Assembly: GCA_031553595.1 (NCBI GenBank)
Contig: JAVBLI010000012.1
Span: 102,343 to 166,342, forward strand
Length of the DNA stretch: 64,000 nucleotides
Source: RGIG3701 sp031553595
GTDB taxonomy: Bacteria; Planctomycetota; Planctomycetia; Pirellulales; Thermoguttaceae
Direction of reading: 5' to 3'
Position numbers and translations under genes: made by a program
Notes under the pieces: generated by a model
What the model was told of the DNA's origin: nothing
What the model saw: the letters and a program-made list of their open reading frames with translations, nothing else
The model's database searches: none
Shown here: one piece after another, positions 8,970 to 18,487 of the stretch
How positions within the stretch are numbered: the first letter of the stretch is position 1
Layout: each line of letters begins with the position of its first letter

Positions 8970-9069
8970 AACAACAGCCGTTAGCGAAGAGACCCGATAG
9001 AAGTGGGAACATATATTACCATTTTATCCTGTCTCTGCGCGTCACTGCGCTCCGCTCCCGGCTGCTGTT
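8970..9069. repeat. 116-bp palindromic element, copy A (short arm left, damaged)
   Basis: Right arm is the long form (TCTCTGCGCGTCACTGCG ... CCCGGCTGCTGTT). The left arm is shortened (AACAACAGCCGTTAGCG). It lies in the leader of the GH16 gene. Confidence 0.75.
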
Positions 9070-9122
9070 CTTGCGTCTAAACAGACGAAAAATGCATCCC
9101 CCCCATATTTAAAGGAAAACCC

Positions 9123-9959
9123 ATGAATCACCTGTTTACTTTCGCCCTCTGTCTCTGCTGGGCCGTCGCCGCCGTTCATGCCGAGGACGCCAAACCGCCG
9201 AAAACGAAAACCGCCATGGACGGAAAAAGCGTCCTGAAGTTGGTCTGGAACGACGAATTTAACGGCACCGGTCTGCCCGACCCCGAAAAATGGGGGTACG
9301 AGTACGGCTTCGTCCGCAACGGCGAAAAGCAGTTTTACACCAAAGAGCGTCTGGAAAACATCCGCCAGGAGAACGGCCTGCTGATCATCGAGGGCCGCAA
9401 AGAGGCGTGGGAAGAGAACGGCCAGAAAGCCGATTACACCGCCGCCAGCATTAACACGCAGGACAAAGCGGCATGGTCGCACGGGCGGGTGGAAGTCCGC
9501 GCGAAAGTCCCCGCCGGCCGCGGCACCTGGCCCGCCGCCTGGATGCTGGGCGAATCCATTAATCAGGTCGGCTGGCCCGCATGCGGCGAAATCGACATCC
9601 TGGAATACGTCGGCTACATACCCGGCACCGTTCACGCGAACATCCACGTCAAGAAATACAACCATTCCATCGGCACCGGCAAAGGCGCGAACATGAAGCC
9701 CGACTCGCCGGAGACGAAGTTTTACGTGTATGCCGTGGAGTGGGACAGCGACGTCATGAAATTTTATGTGGACGACACGGTGTACTTCACCTACGAAAAC
9801 GAAAAATCCGGCGACGACGCCTGGCCGTTCGACAAGCCGCATTATCTGCTGCTGAACCTGGCCATCGGCGGCGGCTGGGGCGGCCAGCAGGGAATCGACG
9901 ACGACATTTTCCCCATCCGCTACGAAATCGATTACGTCCGCGTGTATCAAAAAAAGTGA
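9123..9959 (+). CDS. Secreted family 16 glycoside hydrolase (beta-glucanase/laminarinase type)
   Basis: 278-aa enzyme expected to cleave beta-1,3 or mixed beta-1,3/1,4 glucans, or related galactans, outside the cytoplasm. A signal peptide of about 20 residues ends ...AAVHA. The GH16 catalytic signature GEIDILEYVG gives nucleophile E156, assisting D158 and acid/base E161. Other family blocks are LVWNDEFNG near 41, WPAAWMLG near 139 and the C-terminal YEIDYVRVYQ. Length suits a single-domain enzyme. RBS AAAGGAAAA. It is driven by the promoter at 8927-8955 through a leader that contains a palindromic element. Exact substrate cannot be read from sequence. Confidence 0.93.
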   Translation: MNHLFTFALCLCWAVAAVHAEDAKPPKTKTAMDGKSVLKLVWNDEFNGTGLPDPEKWGYEYGFVRNGEKQFYTKERLENIRQENGLLIIEGRKEAWEENGQKADYTAASINTQDKAAWSHGRVEVRAKVPAGRGTWPAAWMLGESINQVGWPACGEIDILEYVGYIPGTVHANIHVKKYNHSIGTGKGANMKPDSPETKFYVYAVEWDSDVMKFYVDDTVYFTYENEKSGDDAWPFDKPHYLLLNLAIGGGWGGQQGIDDDIFPIRYEIDYVRVYQKK

Positions 9960-10055
9960 ACGAGTGAGCGAGTGAACAAGTGGGCAAGTGAAGAGGGCCG
10001 TCGCCATATGCCAGCACTCTTTCACTCGCTCACTTGTTCACTCTTTCACTTTTCC
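9956..10055. repeat. Inverted pair of octamer arrays between the GH16 gene and the next gene
   Basis: From the GH16 stop codon run units GTGAACGA, GTGAGCGA, GTGAACAA, GTGGGCAA, GTGAAGAG (9956-9995). After a 20-bp core the complementary units (CTCTTTCACTCGCTCACTTG ...) fill 10016-10055. Together they can fold into a long imperfect hairpin. Confidence 0.75.
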
Positions 10056-10089
10056 CCATCCCAAAAACTTCACTCAAAAAACTGCTCCC

Positions 10090-10683
10090 ATGCCCAGTCA
10101 GCGTAACACAAAAAGTCAGGAAAACCCGAAATCCATCTTCACGGCGATCATTATCATCGCGGTGGTGGGAGGGATTATTTTTACCGTGGCCGAGATGATG
10201 AAGCCGCAGCCTTCGCTGGTGGATCGCGAACCGCTTTCGGCGGAGCTGCGTTTCGATCAGCCGCAGTCGGGTCTGTATTTCGACATGGCCACACAGCAGC
10301 CACTGGTGACGTTTTCCCGGGACGACGCGATTCGCATCGCGCTGATGCTCGACGCCTGCACGCCGGATCCGCATGCCACGGACGGGGAATGGGCGGCCAC
10401 GCTGACGCTTTACATGAATCGCGGCAACGAAACGTACCTCGTCTCACCGCAGGGCGTCCTGAAGAACCGCAAGACCTTTCTTCGCATGCCGCCGGAGGTG
10501 CTTTATGAGGAGCTGTTCAAGGATGCGAAAAAGAATGAAAAATACCTTTCGCTTTTAAAGCAAACAGCGGCGGCGGAAACAGGGACTCAGGCGGCCGGGC
10601 CGGCGGCTCAGACCGTGGAGACCACGCTCGGCGCCGCGGCGGAGAACATGGATGACGCGCCGCTGGAAATGGAAGATGAATAA
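10090..10683 (+). CDS. Small single-pass membrane protein of unknown function
   Basis: 197-aa protein not recognised. One membrane helix near residues 16-34 (IFTAIIIIAVVGGIIFTVA) follows a short basic N-terminus. A soluble domain of about 110 residues comes next, then an Ala/Thr-rich acidic tail. No signal-peptidase site is obvious, so it is probably N-terminally anchored. The ATG at 10090 lacks an SD sequence; an upstream in-frame start exists but would translate the octamer array. The stop codon touches the ATG of the following hydrolase gene (TAAATG), so the two are probably co-translated. Confidence 0.7.
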   Translation: MPSQRNTKSQENPKSIFTAIIIIAVVGGIIFTVAEMMKPQPSLVDREPLSAELRFDQPQSGLYFDMATQQPLVTFSRDDAIRIALMLDACTPDPHATDGEWAATLTLYMNRGNETYLVSPQGVLKNRKTFLRMPPEVLYEELFKDAKKNEKYLSLLKQTAAAETGTQAAGPAAQTVETTLGAAAENMDDAPLEMEDE

Positions 10684-11409
10684 ATGCGGATGATTTTTCT
10701 TCCCGGGCTGGGGGCGGATCGGCGGATTTTTGAAGCCCAGCTGGCGGAATTTCCGGAAGCGGAAGTGCCCCTGTGGATTCCCCCCACGCCGGAGGATAAC
10801 GTTCGAACGTACGCAAAACGCCTCGCGCGCAGCGTGGCGGATCAGTCGCCGGGCGACACGCCGTGCATGGTCGTTGGGCTTTCTTTCGGCGGCGTCTTGG
10901 CCCCGTATTTCGCCGAAGAAATCGGGGCGCAAACGTGTGTTGTGCTGTCTTCCTCCAAAGAAAAATCGCAGTTCGCCCGCCGATATTATCCGCTTTACCT
11001 GCTCTTCAAATACGCGCCGCCACTGGGGCGTCTGTTCATTCTCACGATCAAATTTTTCGTCGCGTGCCTGCTGCCGTTCGCGCGGCTGTTTCTTGGGAAG
11101 ACCCGCCAATCCCTCCTGCGGCAGCTCTGGGAGTGCGACGGCCAAGTGCAGTTTTATTTCGTGAAAATGCTCATGAACTGGGCCTACGACCCCGCCGACG
11201 CTTCCGGCATCCCCGCCCCGCCCGGCGTCGTCATTCAGATTCACGGCCAGCGCGACCGCATCCTGCCCTGCCGCAATTTCACGCCCGATTTCCTCATCCC
11301 CCGTGCCGGCCACATTCTCTGCATGACCCACAGCCGGGCACTGAATGAAATTCTGAAAAATCCGTCTGGCCACAAAAACAACAGCCGGGAGCGAAGCGGA
11401 ACGCAGTGA
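10684..11409 (+). CDS. Alpha/beta-hydrolase fold protein
   Basis: 241-aa cytoplasmic hydrolase-like protein. The start MRMIFLPGLGADRRIF fits the first strand and oxyanion loop. GLSFGG near residue 64 is a nucleophile elbow (Ser). A later IHGQRDRILP block supplies the likely acid Asp and AGH near the end supplies His. Substrate unknown. It begins directly after the stop of the upstream membrane-protein gene. The last ten residues (NNSRERSGTQ) and the stop are encoded by palindromic element copy B, so the C-terminus has probably been rewritten by the element; the catalytic His lies before it. Confidence 0.8.
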   Translation: MRMIFLPGLGADRRIFEAQLAEFPEAEVPLWIPPTPEDNVRTYAKRLARSVADQSPGDTPCMVVGLSFGGVLAPYFAEEIGAQTCVVLSSSKEKSQFARRYYPLYLLFKYAPPLGRLFILTIKFFVACLLPFARLFLGKTRQSLLRQLWECDGQVQFYFVKMLMNWAYDPADASGIPAPPGVVIQIHGQRDRILPCRNFTPDFLIPRAGHILCMTHSRALNEILKNPSGHKNNSRERSGTQ

Positions 11410-11492
11410 CGCGCAGAGACCGGATAGAGTAGCCGGGATTTCCCCCACTTCTATCCGGTCTCTGCGCTAACGCTCCGCTCCCGGCTGCTGTT
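11377..11492. repeat. 116-bp palindromic element, copy B (long arm left)
   Basis: Left long arm (AACAACAGCCGGGAGCGAAG ...), right short arm (... GCGCTAACGCTCCGCTCCCG). Flanks CCACAAAAA and TTTTTTGTGG extend the pairing and give T-runs on both strands. It sits between convergent genes and supplies the hydrolase stop codon. Confidence 0.9.
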
Positions 11493-11529
11493 TTTTGTGG
11501 ATACGTCAATTTGACAACTGCCCGACACC

Positions 11530-12450
11530 CTATTTCAGCGCTTTCTCTAGCGCCGCGAGGTTCCGCCGCATCACCCGGAAATACTCCTCCCCGGCTTCCA
11601 TCTCCTTCCGGGTCAGGCCTTCATACGGGTTCAGCACATCGGTGGCAGCGCCGGTGGTGCGGGCGATTTCACGAATCACTTTCGGATCCGTCAGCGTCCC
11701 AAAAAAGATGACGCGGATGTTTTTTTCCTTCACTTCGCGAATGATTTCCGCCATGCGGGTGGGCGCGGGGTCCGAATTCGGCGAGAGCCCCTCCACGGCG
11801 ATCTGGGTCAGGCCATATGCCGCGCAGAGGTACCCGAACGCCTGGTGCGAAACCACGATTTCCCGTTCCTTCACCTCTTTTAGCCCGTCCTGAAACTCCG
11901 CCTCAAGCGCTTCGCACTCCGCCGCCATGCGGGCATAATTCGCCTCATACACCGCCGCGTTTGGCGGATCCGCCGCGACCAGCGTGTCCTTCACGTTCTC
12001 CATCATCTTCCGGGCGTTCAGCGGCGCCAGCCACACGTGCGGGTCACTGCCGTGCGAATGCGTGCAGTGCTCATGGCCGCAGCCCTGCCCCGCCAACACC
12101 GGCACGCCATCCGAAAGCGCCACGCACCGCAAGTCCTCTTTCCGCAGCGCCCGCCGCACTTTTTCCAGCCACGGCTCCATGCCCAGCCCGTTACAAAACA
12201 GGACGTCCGCCCGCTGGAGCGTCAGCATATCCGCCGCCGACGGCTCCCACCCATGCGCCTCCGTTCCCGGCGGAATCAGCACGTGCACCTCCGCCGCGTC
12301 CCCGGCAATTTTTTTCGTAAAATCGTAAATCGGATAAAACGTCGCCACCACCCGCAGCTTCCCGTCCGACGGCCACTCCGCCGGCCGACACCCCGCACAA
12401 AACGGCACCAGCGCCGCCGCAACCCAAAGACATAACGCCCATTTCTTCAT
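11530..12450 (-). CDS. znuA: Zinc ABC transporter substrate-binding lipoprotein
   Basis: 306-aa periplasmic metal receptor of the ZnuA/TroA family. The lipobox-like FCAGC places the lipidated Cys at residue 21. Metal-ligand regions are visible: AHGWEPS near 65 (first His), a His-rich loop CGHEHCTHSHGSDPH at 124-138 typical of zinc rather than manganese receptors, VSHQAFGYL, and a C-terminal TLTDPKVI block. The start at 12450 is chosen because the upstream in-frame ATG at 12501 precedes the expected transcript start of the promoter at 12504-12531. The permease and ATPase are not adjacent; candidate partners are encoded at 59352-60927. Confidence 0.9.
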   Translation of the reverse strand: MKKWALCLWVAAALVPFCAGCRPAEWPSDGKLRVVATFYPIYDFTKKIAGDAAEVHVLIPPGTEAHGWEPSAADMLTLQRADVLFCNGLGMEPWLEKVRRALRKEDLRCVALSDGVPVLAGQGCGHEHCTHSHGSDPHVWLAPLNARKMMENVKDTLVAADPPNAAVYEANYARMAAECEALEAEFQDGLKEVKEREIVVSHQAFGYLCAAYGLTQIAVEGLSPNSDPAPTRMAEIIREVKEKNIRVIFFGTLTDPKVIREIARTTGAATDVLNPYEGLTRKEMEAGEEYFRVMRRNLAALEKALK

Positions 12451-12503
12451 CGAACGACTCGTTTCCAGACAAGGTTTCTGATTTTCCGCCATGGAAAACA
12501 TTC

Positions 12504-12531
12504 ATTATACCCGATCCTCGTGAAATGACAA
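12504..12531 (-). promoter_or_regulatory. Sigma-70-type promoter for znuA
   Basis: Minus strand TTGTCA, 16 bp, TATAAT. No clear Zur palindrome was identified. Confidence 0.6.
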
Positions 12532-12565
12532 GAACGCACGAAAAGCCAGCGGGTCGTTTTCCCAA

Positions 12566-12681
12566 AACAGCAGCCGGGAATGCAGCGCAGCGGAATGACC
12601 GGACAAGCACCGCCGAACATTTTCTCACTTCGATCCAGTCATTCCGAGTCACTGCGTTTCGCTCCATTCCCGGCTGCTGTT
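12566..12681. repeat. 116-bp palindromic element, copy C (divergent AATG variant)
   Basis: Same termini (AACAGCAGCCGGG / CCCGGCTGCTGTT) and same length, but the inner arms read GGGAATGCAGCGCAGCGG and CGCTCCATTCCC instead of the usual GGGAGCG type. It is flanked by a T-run on the right. Confidence 0.8.
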
Positions 12682-12698
12682 TTTTTGCTGTCAGTGTG

Positions 12699-12775
12699 CG
12701 GCATGTCGCGGCGAAAACATCTTTGTGTCTCCGTGCCTCCGTGCGAGGCAAAATGCAGCGCGAAGCGACATGCCG
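12699..12775. repeat. Inverted repeat enclosing an octamer array
   Basis: Arms CGGCATGTCGC (12699-12709) and GCGACATGCCG (12765-12775) frame the period-8 units CTTTGTGT, CTCCGTGC, CTCCGTGC (12721-12744). It lies just past the end of the glycosyltransferase gene. Confidence 0.65.
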
Positions 12776-12784
12776 GACAAAGAT

Positions 12785-13807
12785 TCAGTCTTTCCCGATC
12801 AAACGCATGAGATTTTTCGCGCCATGCTCGATCGGTTTCGTCACATGGCTGTCAAGCCATTTCAAAAACAGTCGGCCCATGCAATTTTTCCCATTTTTCA
12901 AATCGCGGATCAAACGGGTTTTCCGTCGGGCGACGAGATTCGCATCATCCAGCATGCCCCACTCATCATCCCGAAACGACGCCACCGCAACCTGCTTGGC
13001 CAACGGCCGAAATGCTTTCGTGACGGAAAAAAACGACACCTGAACGGCTTCCAATTTTTTCTCCAGCCACACCTTCTTGTTTTTTTCAAACAAACCGCGC
13101 ATTTCGAAGTAATCACGAATCCGGACGAACACTTCCGGCAGACGTGCCATGTACTCGCCGTGGCGGCCGGAGATCGACGTCTTTAATTTCCGATAATAAT
13201 ATAGCTTCTCGCCGATCGACTCCACCCGCGGATTATGAGCCAGCATGATCCAGTGAAAATAAACGTCTTCGGAGAGATTTCCTTCGCAGAAACGTAACTG
13301 ATGTTCGTCGACAAACGCCGTCCGGATGACGCGCGACCACGGGGTGACGCGGTTATTGACATACGCCATGGCGTCCGCGCCGCTGGCGCGCGGCTTCTTT
13401 CCGCCCCGCCTGGCCAGGAGTATTTTCCCTGATGGCGTCACGTCATAATGATCAATCCACACGACATCCGCCCCCGTGGCGTCCAAATGGCGGCACGTTT
13501 TTTCACACAACGCCGCGTCCAGCCAGTCGTCGGAATCGGCGAAATACGTATATCTCCCACGGATATGCGCAAACGCCGCGTTACGGGCCTGCCCGGGGCC
13601 GCCGCCGGTATTCGGGCAATCGACGATCTCTACCCGGCTGTCCCCGGCCGCGAATTCCTCAAGAATCGCCCGCGACCCATCCGTGCTGCCGTGGTCCACG
13701 CACAAAATCTGAACATTCCGCAGAGTTTGCTTCATACACGATTCAAGGCATGGCCGAAGATATTTTTCGATATTATAAACCGGAATGGCAATCGTCATTT
13801 CGGGCAC
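12785..13807 (-). CDS. Family 2 glycosyltransferase
   Basis: 340-aa GT-A fold sugar transferase, expected to add a sugar from a nucleotide donor to a surface polysaccharide or lipid. The N-terminus TIAIPVYNIEKYLRPCLES is the classic GT2 opening. CVDHGSTDGS near 36 and the metal-binding YFADSDDWLD near 88 complete the donor site. LSEDVYFHW near 180 is the usual acceptor-side ED motif. The GTG start at 13807 is supported by a perfect GGAGGTGA 5 nt upstream; the nearby ATG at 13798 is too far from it. It has its own promoter and no polysaccharide cluster around it, so its pathway is open. Confidence 0.9.
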   Translation of the reverse strand: MPEMTIAIPVYNIEKYLRPCLESCMKQTLRNVQILCVDHGSTDGSRAILEEFAAGDSRVEIVDCPNTGGGPGQARNAAFAHIRGRYTYFADSDDWLDAALCEKTCRHLDATGADVVWIDHYDVTPSGKILLARRGGKKPRASGADAMAYVNNRVTPWSRVIRTAFVDEHQLRFCEGNLSEDVYFHWIMLAHNPRVESIGEKLYYYRKLKTSISGRHGEYMARLPEVFVRIRDYFEMRGLFEKNKKVWLEKKLEAVQVSFFSVTKAFRPLAKQVAVASFRDDEWGMLDDANLVARRKTRLIRDLKNGKNCMGRLFLKWLDSHVTKPIEHGAKNLMRLIGKD

Positions 13808-13861
13808 GCGTTCACCTCCGTTATTTCGATCGTTTCCCCGCCAGTGACCTGCAATCCCGGC

Positions 13862-13890
13862 ATTTTATCACAAAAAACCGCTCCTCTCAA
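13862..13890 (-). promoter_or_regulatory. Sigma-70-type promoter for the glycosyltransferase gene
   Basis: Minus strand TTGAGA, 17 bp, TAAAAT, divergent from the carB promoter. Confidence 0.6.
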
Positions 13891-13964
13891 GGGCAATTCC
13901 GGCCCGCCGCAATCGCAAAACCATCCAAAATTCAAAAAATTCGCCCCACTTCCACCCCCGCCAC

Positions 13965-13992
13965 TTGCACGCCCGACAGGAATCGCTATAAT
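13965..13992 (+). promoter_or_regulatory. Sigma-70-type promoter for carB
   Basis: TTGCAC, 16 bp, TATAAT, with a leader of about 80 nt. No attenuator hairpin was noticed in the leader. Confidence 0.65.
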
Positions 13993-14077
13993 ATAGTCCC
14001 GGCATGGTGTAATAGATACATAAGTGAGATAACTATAGGACAACCCCTTTTTCTTTAACCGGGAGGAGAGAACCGGC

Positions 14078-17278
<3,201 letters not shown>

Positions 17279-17281
<3 letters not shown>

Positions 17282-17320
17282 TGGTTTGTGGATTGTGGTT
17301 TGTGAATAGGGATGCAAGCC
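17279..17320 (+). repeat. Heptamer array starting at the carB stop codon
   Basis: From TAG run units TGGTTTG, TGGATTG, TGGTTTG, TGAATAG, followed by a GCAAGCCGCAAG core. No complementary right-hand array is seen here. Confidence 0.6.
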
Positions 17321-17384
17321 GCAAGAAACAACCGCCGACCGCGTGAGCGACCGGAGTGAACCACCAAAAAATTTACCATCCCGC

Positions 17385-17421
17385 AAATCCCGTTTCGCCG
17401 CGCGGCCAAGCGGGATTTTTT
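17385..17421 (+). terminator. Intrinsic terminator downstream of carB
   Basis: Stem AAATCCCG (17385-17392) / CGGGATTT (17411-17418) followed by a T-run. Confidence 0.75.
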
Positions 17422-17532
17422 CATACCCGAATTGAAACGGTGCAGAAATGCTCTTGCCCGAAACGCGATTTTTTGTTATACGTCCGTCACACGTTTTGTC
17501 GCAGACGGAAAAAATCTCTCTGGGCCGAAAAC

Positions 17533-17964
17533 ATGAAGAAATCCCACCTCGTTTTGTTTTTATTGCCGCTTGCGCTGTTGCCGGCAGTCACGGGCTGTTT
17601 CATGCCGCGCATCCAGATGAACATAACGGTAAATCCGAACGCAACCGCCATGCTGGCGACGGCAGTCAACCTGGAAAACGTGCAGGAGGGCGTTCGCGAG
17701 TTTTATCAAAAGCACCATCGCCTGCCTGCCACGCTGGCGGACGTGAAAAAACTCTACGACGCCTGGAAGCCAGGCCGGAAACGTGCCAAATGGGATGAGG
17801 TAATCAAAGACGGGTGGGGTTCGCCGATCCTTTATGAACAAACCGGCGCCACCACCTACCGGCTTACCTCTTTCGGCTGCGACCGCGCCCCCGGCGGAGA
17901 GGACGAGGCGAAAGACATCCACGCGAATATCGACGTCACCGAATCGAAGCCGGGGAGTAAATGA
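17533..17964 (+). CDS. Lipoprotein with GspG-like (type II secretion pseudopilin) C-terminal domain
   Basis: 143-aa exported lipoprotein: hydrophobic signal then AVTGC lipobox (Cys near residue 22). Residues about 45-65 read ENVQEGVREFYQKHHRLP and resemble the helix following the pseudopilin N-terminus. The C-terminal DGWGSPILYEQ, TYRLTSFGCDR and GGEDEAKDI match the beta-sheet and calcium-loop pattern of GspG-type major pseudopilins. A lipid anchor instead of the prepilin helix is odd. The next gene is a paralogue overlapping by 4 nt (ATGA), so this is a tandem duplication in one operon. The function is not established. Confidence 0.75.
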   Translation: MKKSHLVLFLLPLALLPAVTGCFMPRIQMNITVNPNATAMLATAVNLENVQEGVREFYQKHHRLPATLADVKKLYDAWKPGRKRAKWDEVIKDGWGSPILYEQTGATTYRLTSFGCDRAPGGEDEAKDIHANIDVTESKPGSK

Positions 17965-18419
17965 AGAAGCCACACCTCGTCCTGCTTTTACCGCTACTGG
18001 CGCTGCTTCTGGCCATGGCGGGATGCCTGTCGCCACGAATGAGTATGGCTTATTCAGCACCAAATCTGTCCGCAAAAGCCATGGTGACGACGTCCATCCA
18101 CATGGAAAACGTGCAGGATGGCATCCGGAAATTTTACCAACGGCACGGCAAATTGCCCGAAACCCTGGCGGAGGTGAAAGGGACGCTCTGTACGCGAATG
18201 TACGACAACACCGGGTGGGACAAAAAGACCAAAGATGGCTGGGGACGCCCGTTTCTCTACGAACGAACCGGCGACACCACCTACCGGCTCCGGTCTCTCG
18301 CCCTGGAGAGCGTCCTTGGGACGGAAAAGGTGAAAGACATTCACGTGGATGCGGATGCAGCCACAAGAACAGCAGCCGGGAGCGCAGCGGAACGTAGTGA
18401 CGCGCAGATACCGGATTGA
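17961..18419 (+). CDS. GspG-like lipoprotein, tandem paralogue with C-terminus rewritten by a repeat element
   Basis: 152-aa paralogue of the preceding protein: lipobox AMAGC, MENVQDGIRKFYQRHGKLP helix, DGWGRPFLYERTG and a TYRLRSLALES block. The stop-to-start overlap (ATGA) implies coupled translation. Up to KDIHVDAD it aligns with the paralogue, which then ends TESKPGSK. Here the frame instead enters palindromic element copy D, giving about 16 extra residues (TAAGSAAERSDAQIPD) and its stop. The glycine-aspartate calcium-like loop of the first copy is also less well kept. Confidence 0.75.
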   Translation: MKKPHLVLLLPLLALLLAMAGCLSPRMSMAYSAPNLSAKAMVTTSIHMENVQDGIRKFYQRHGKLPETLAEVKGTLCTRMYDNTGWDKKTKDGWGRPFLYERTGDTTYRLRSLALESVLGTEKVKDIHVDADAATRTAAGSAAERSDAQIPD

Positions 18420-18472
18420 ATCGTCGGAATTTTTTCCACTTCAATCAGGTCTCTGCGCTTACGGCTGCTGTT
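18368..18472. repeat. 116-bp palindromic element, copy D (long arm left, right arm shortened)
   Basis: Left long arm is intact. The right arm has lost about 11 nt (reads CTCTGCGCTTACGGCTGCTG), giving 105 bp. Flanks CACAAG / CTTG extend the inverted repeat. It lies between convergent genes. Confidence 0.85.
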
Positions 18473-18487
18473 CTTGCAGCCAGCGTT

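Noticed and set aside
14000..14077. Pyrimidine attenuator in the carB leader
   Set aside because: The leader is short and shows no terminator hairpin with a T-run or PyrR-type anti-terminator.
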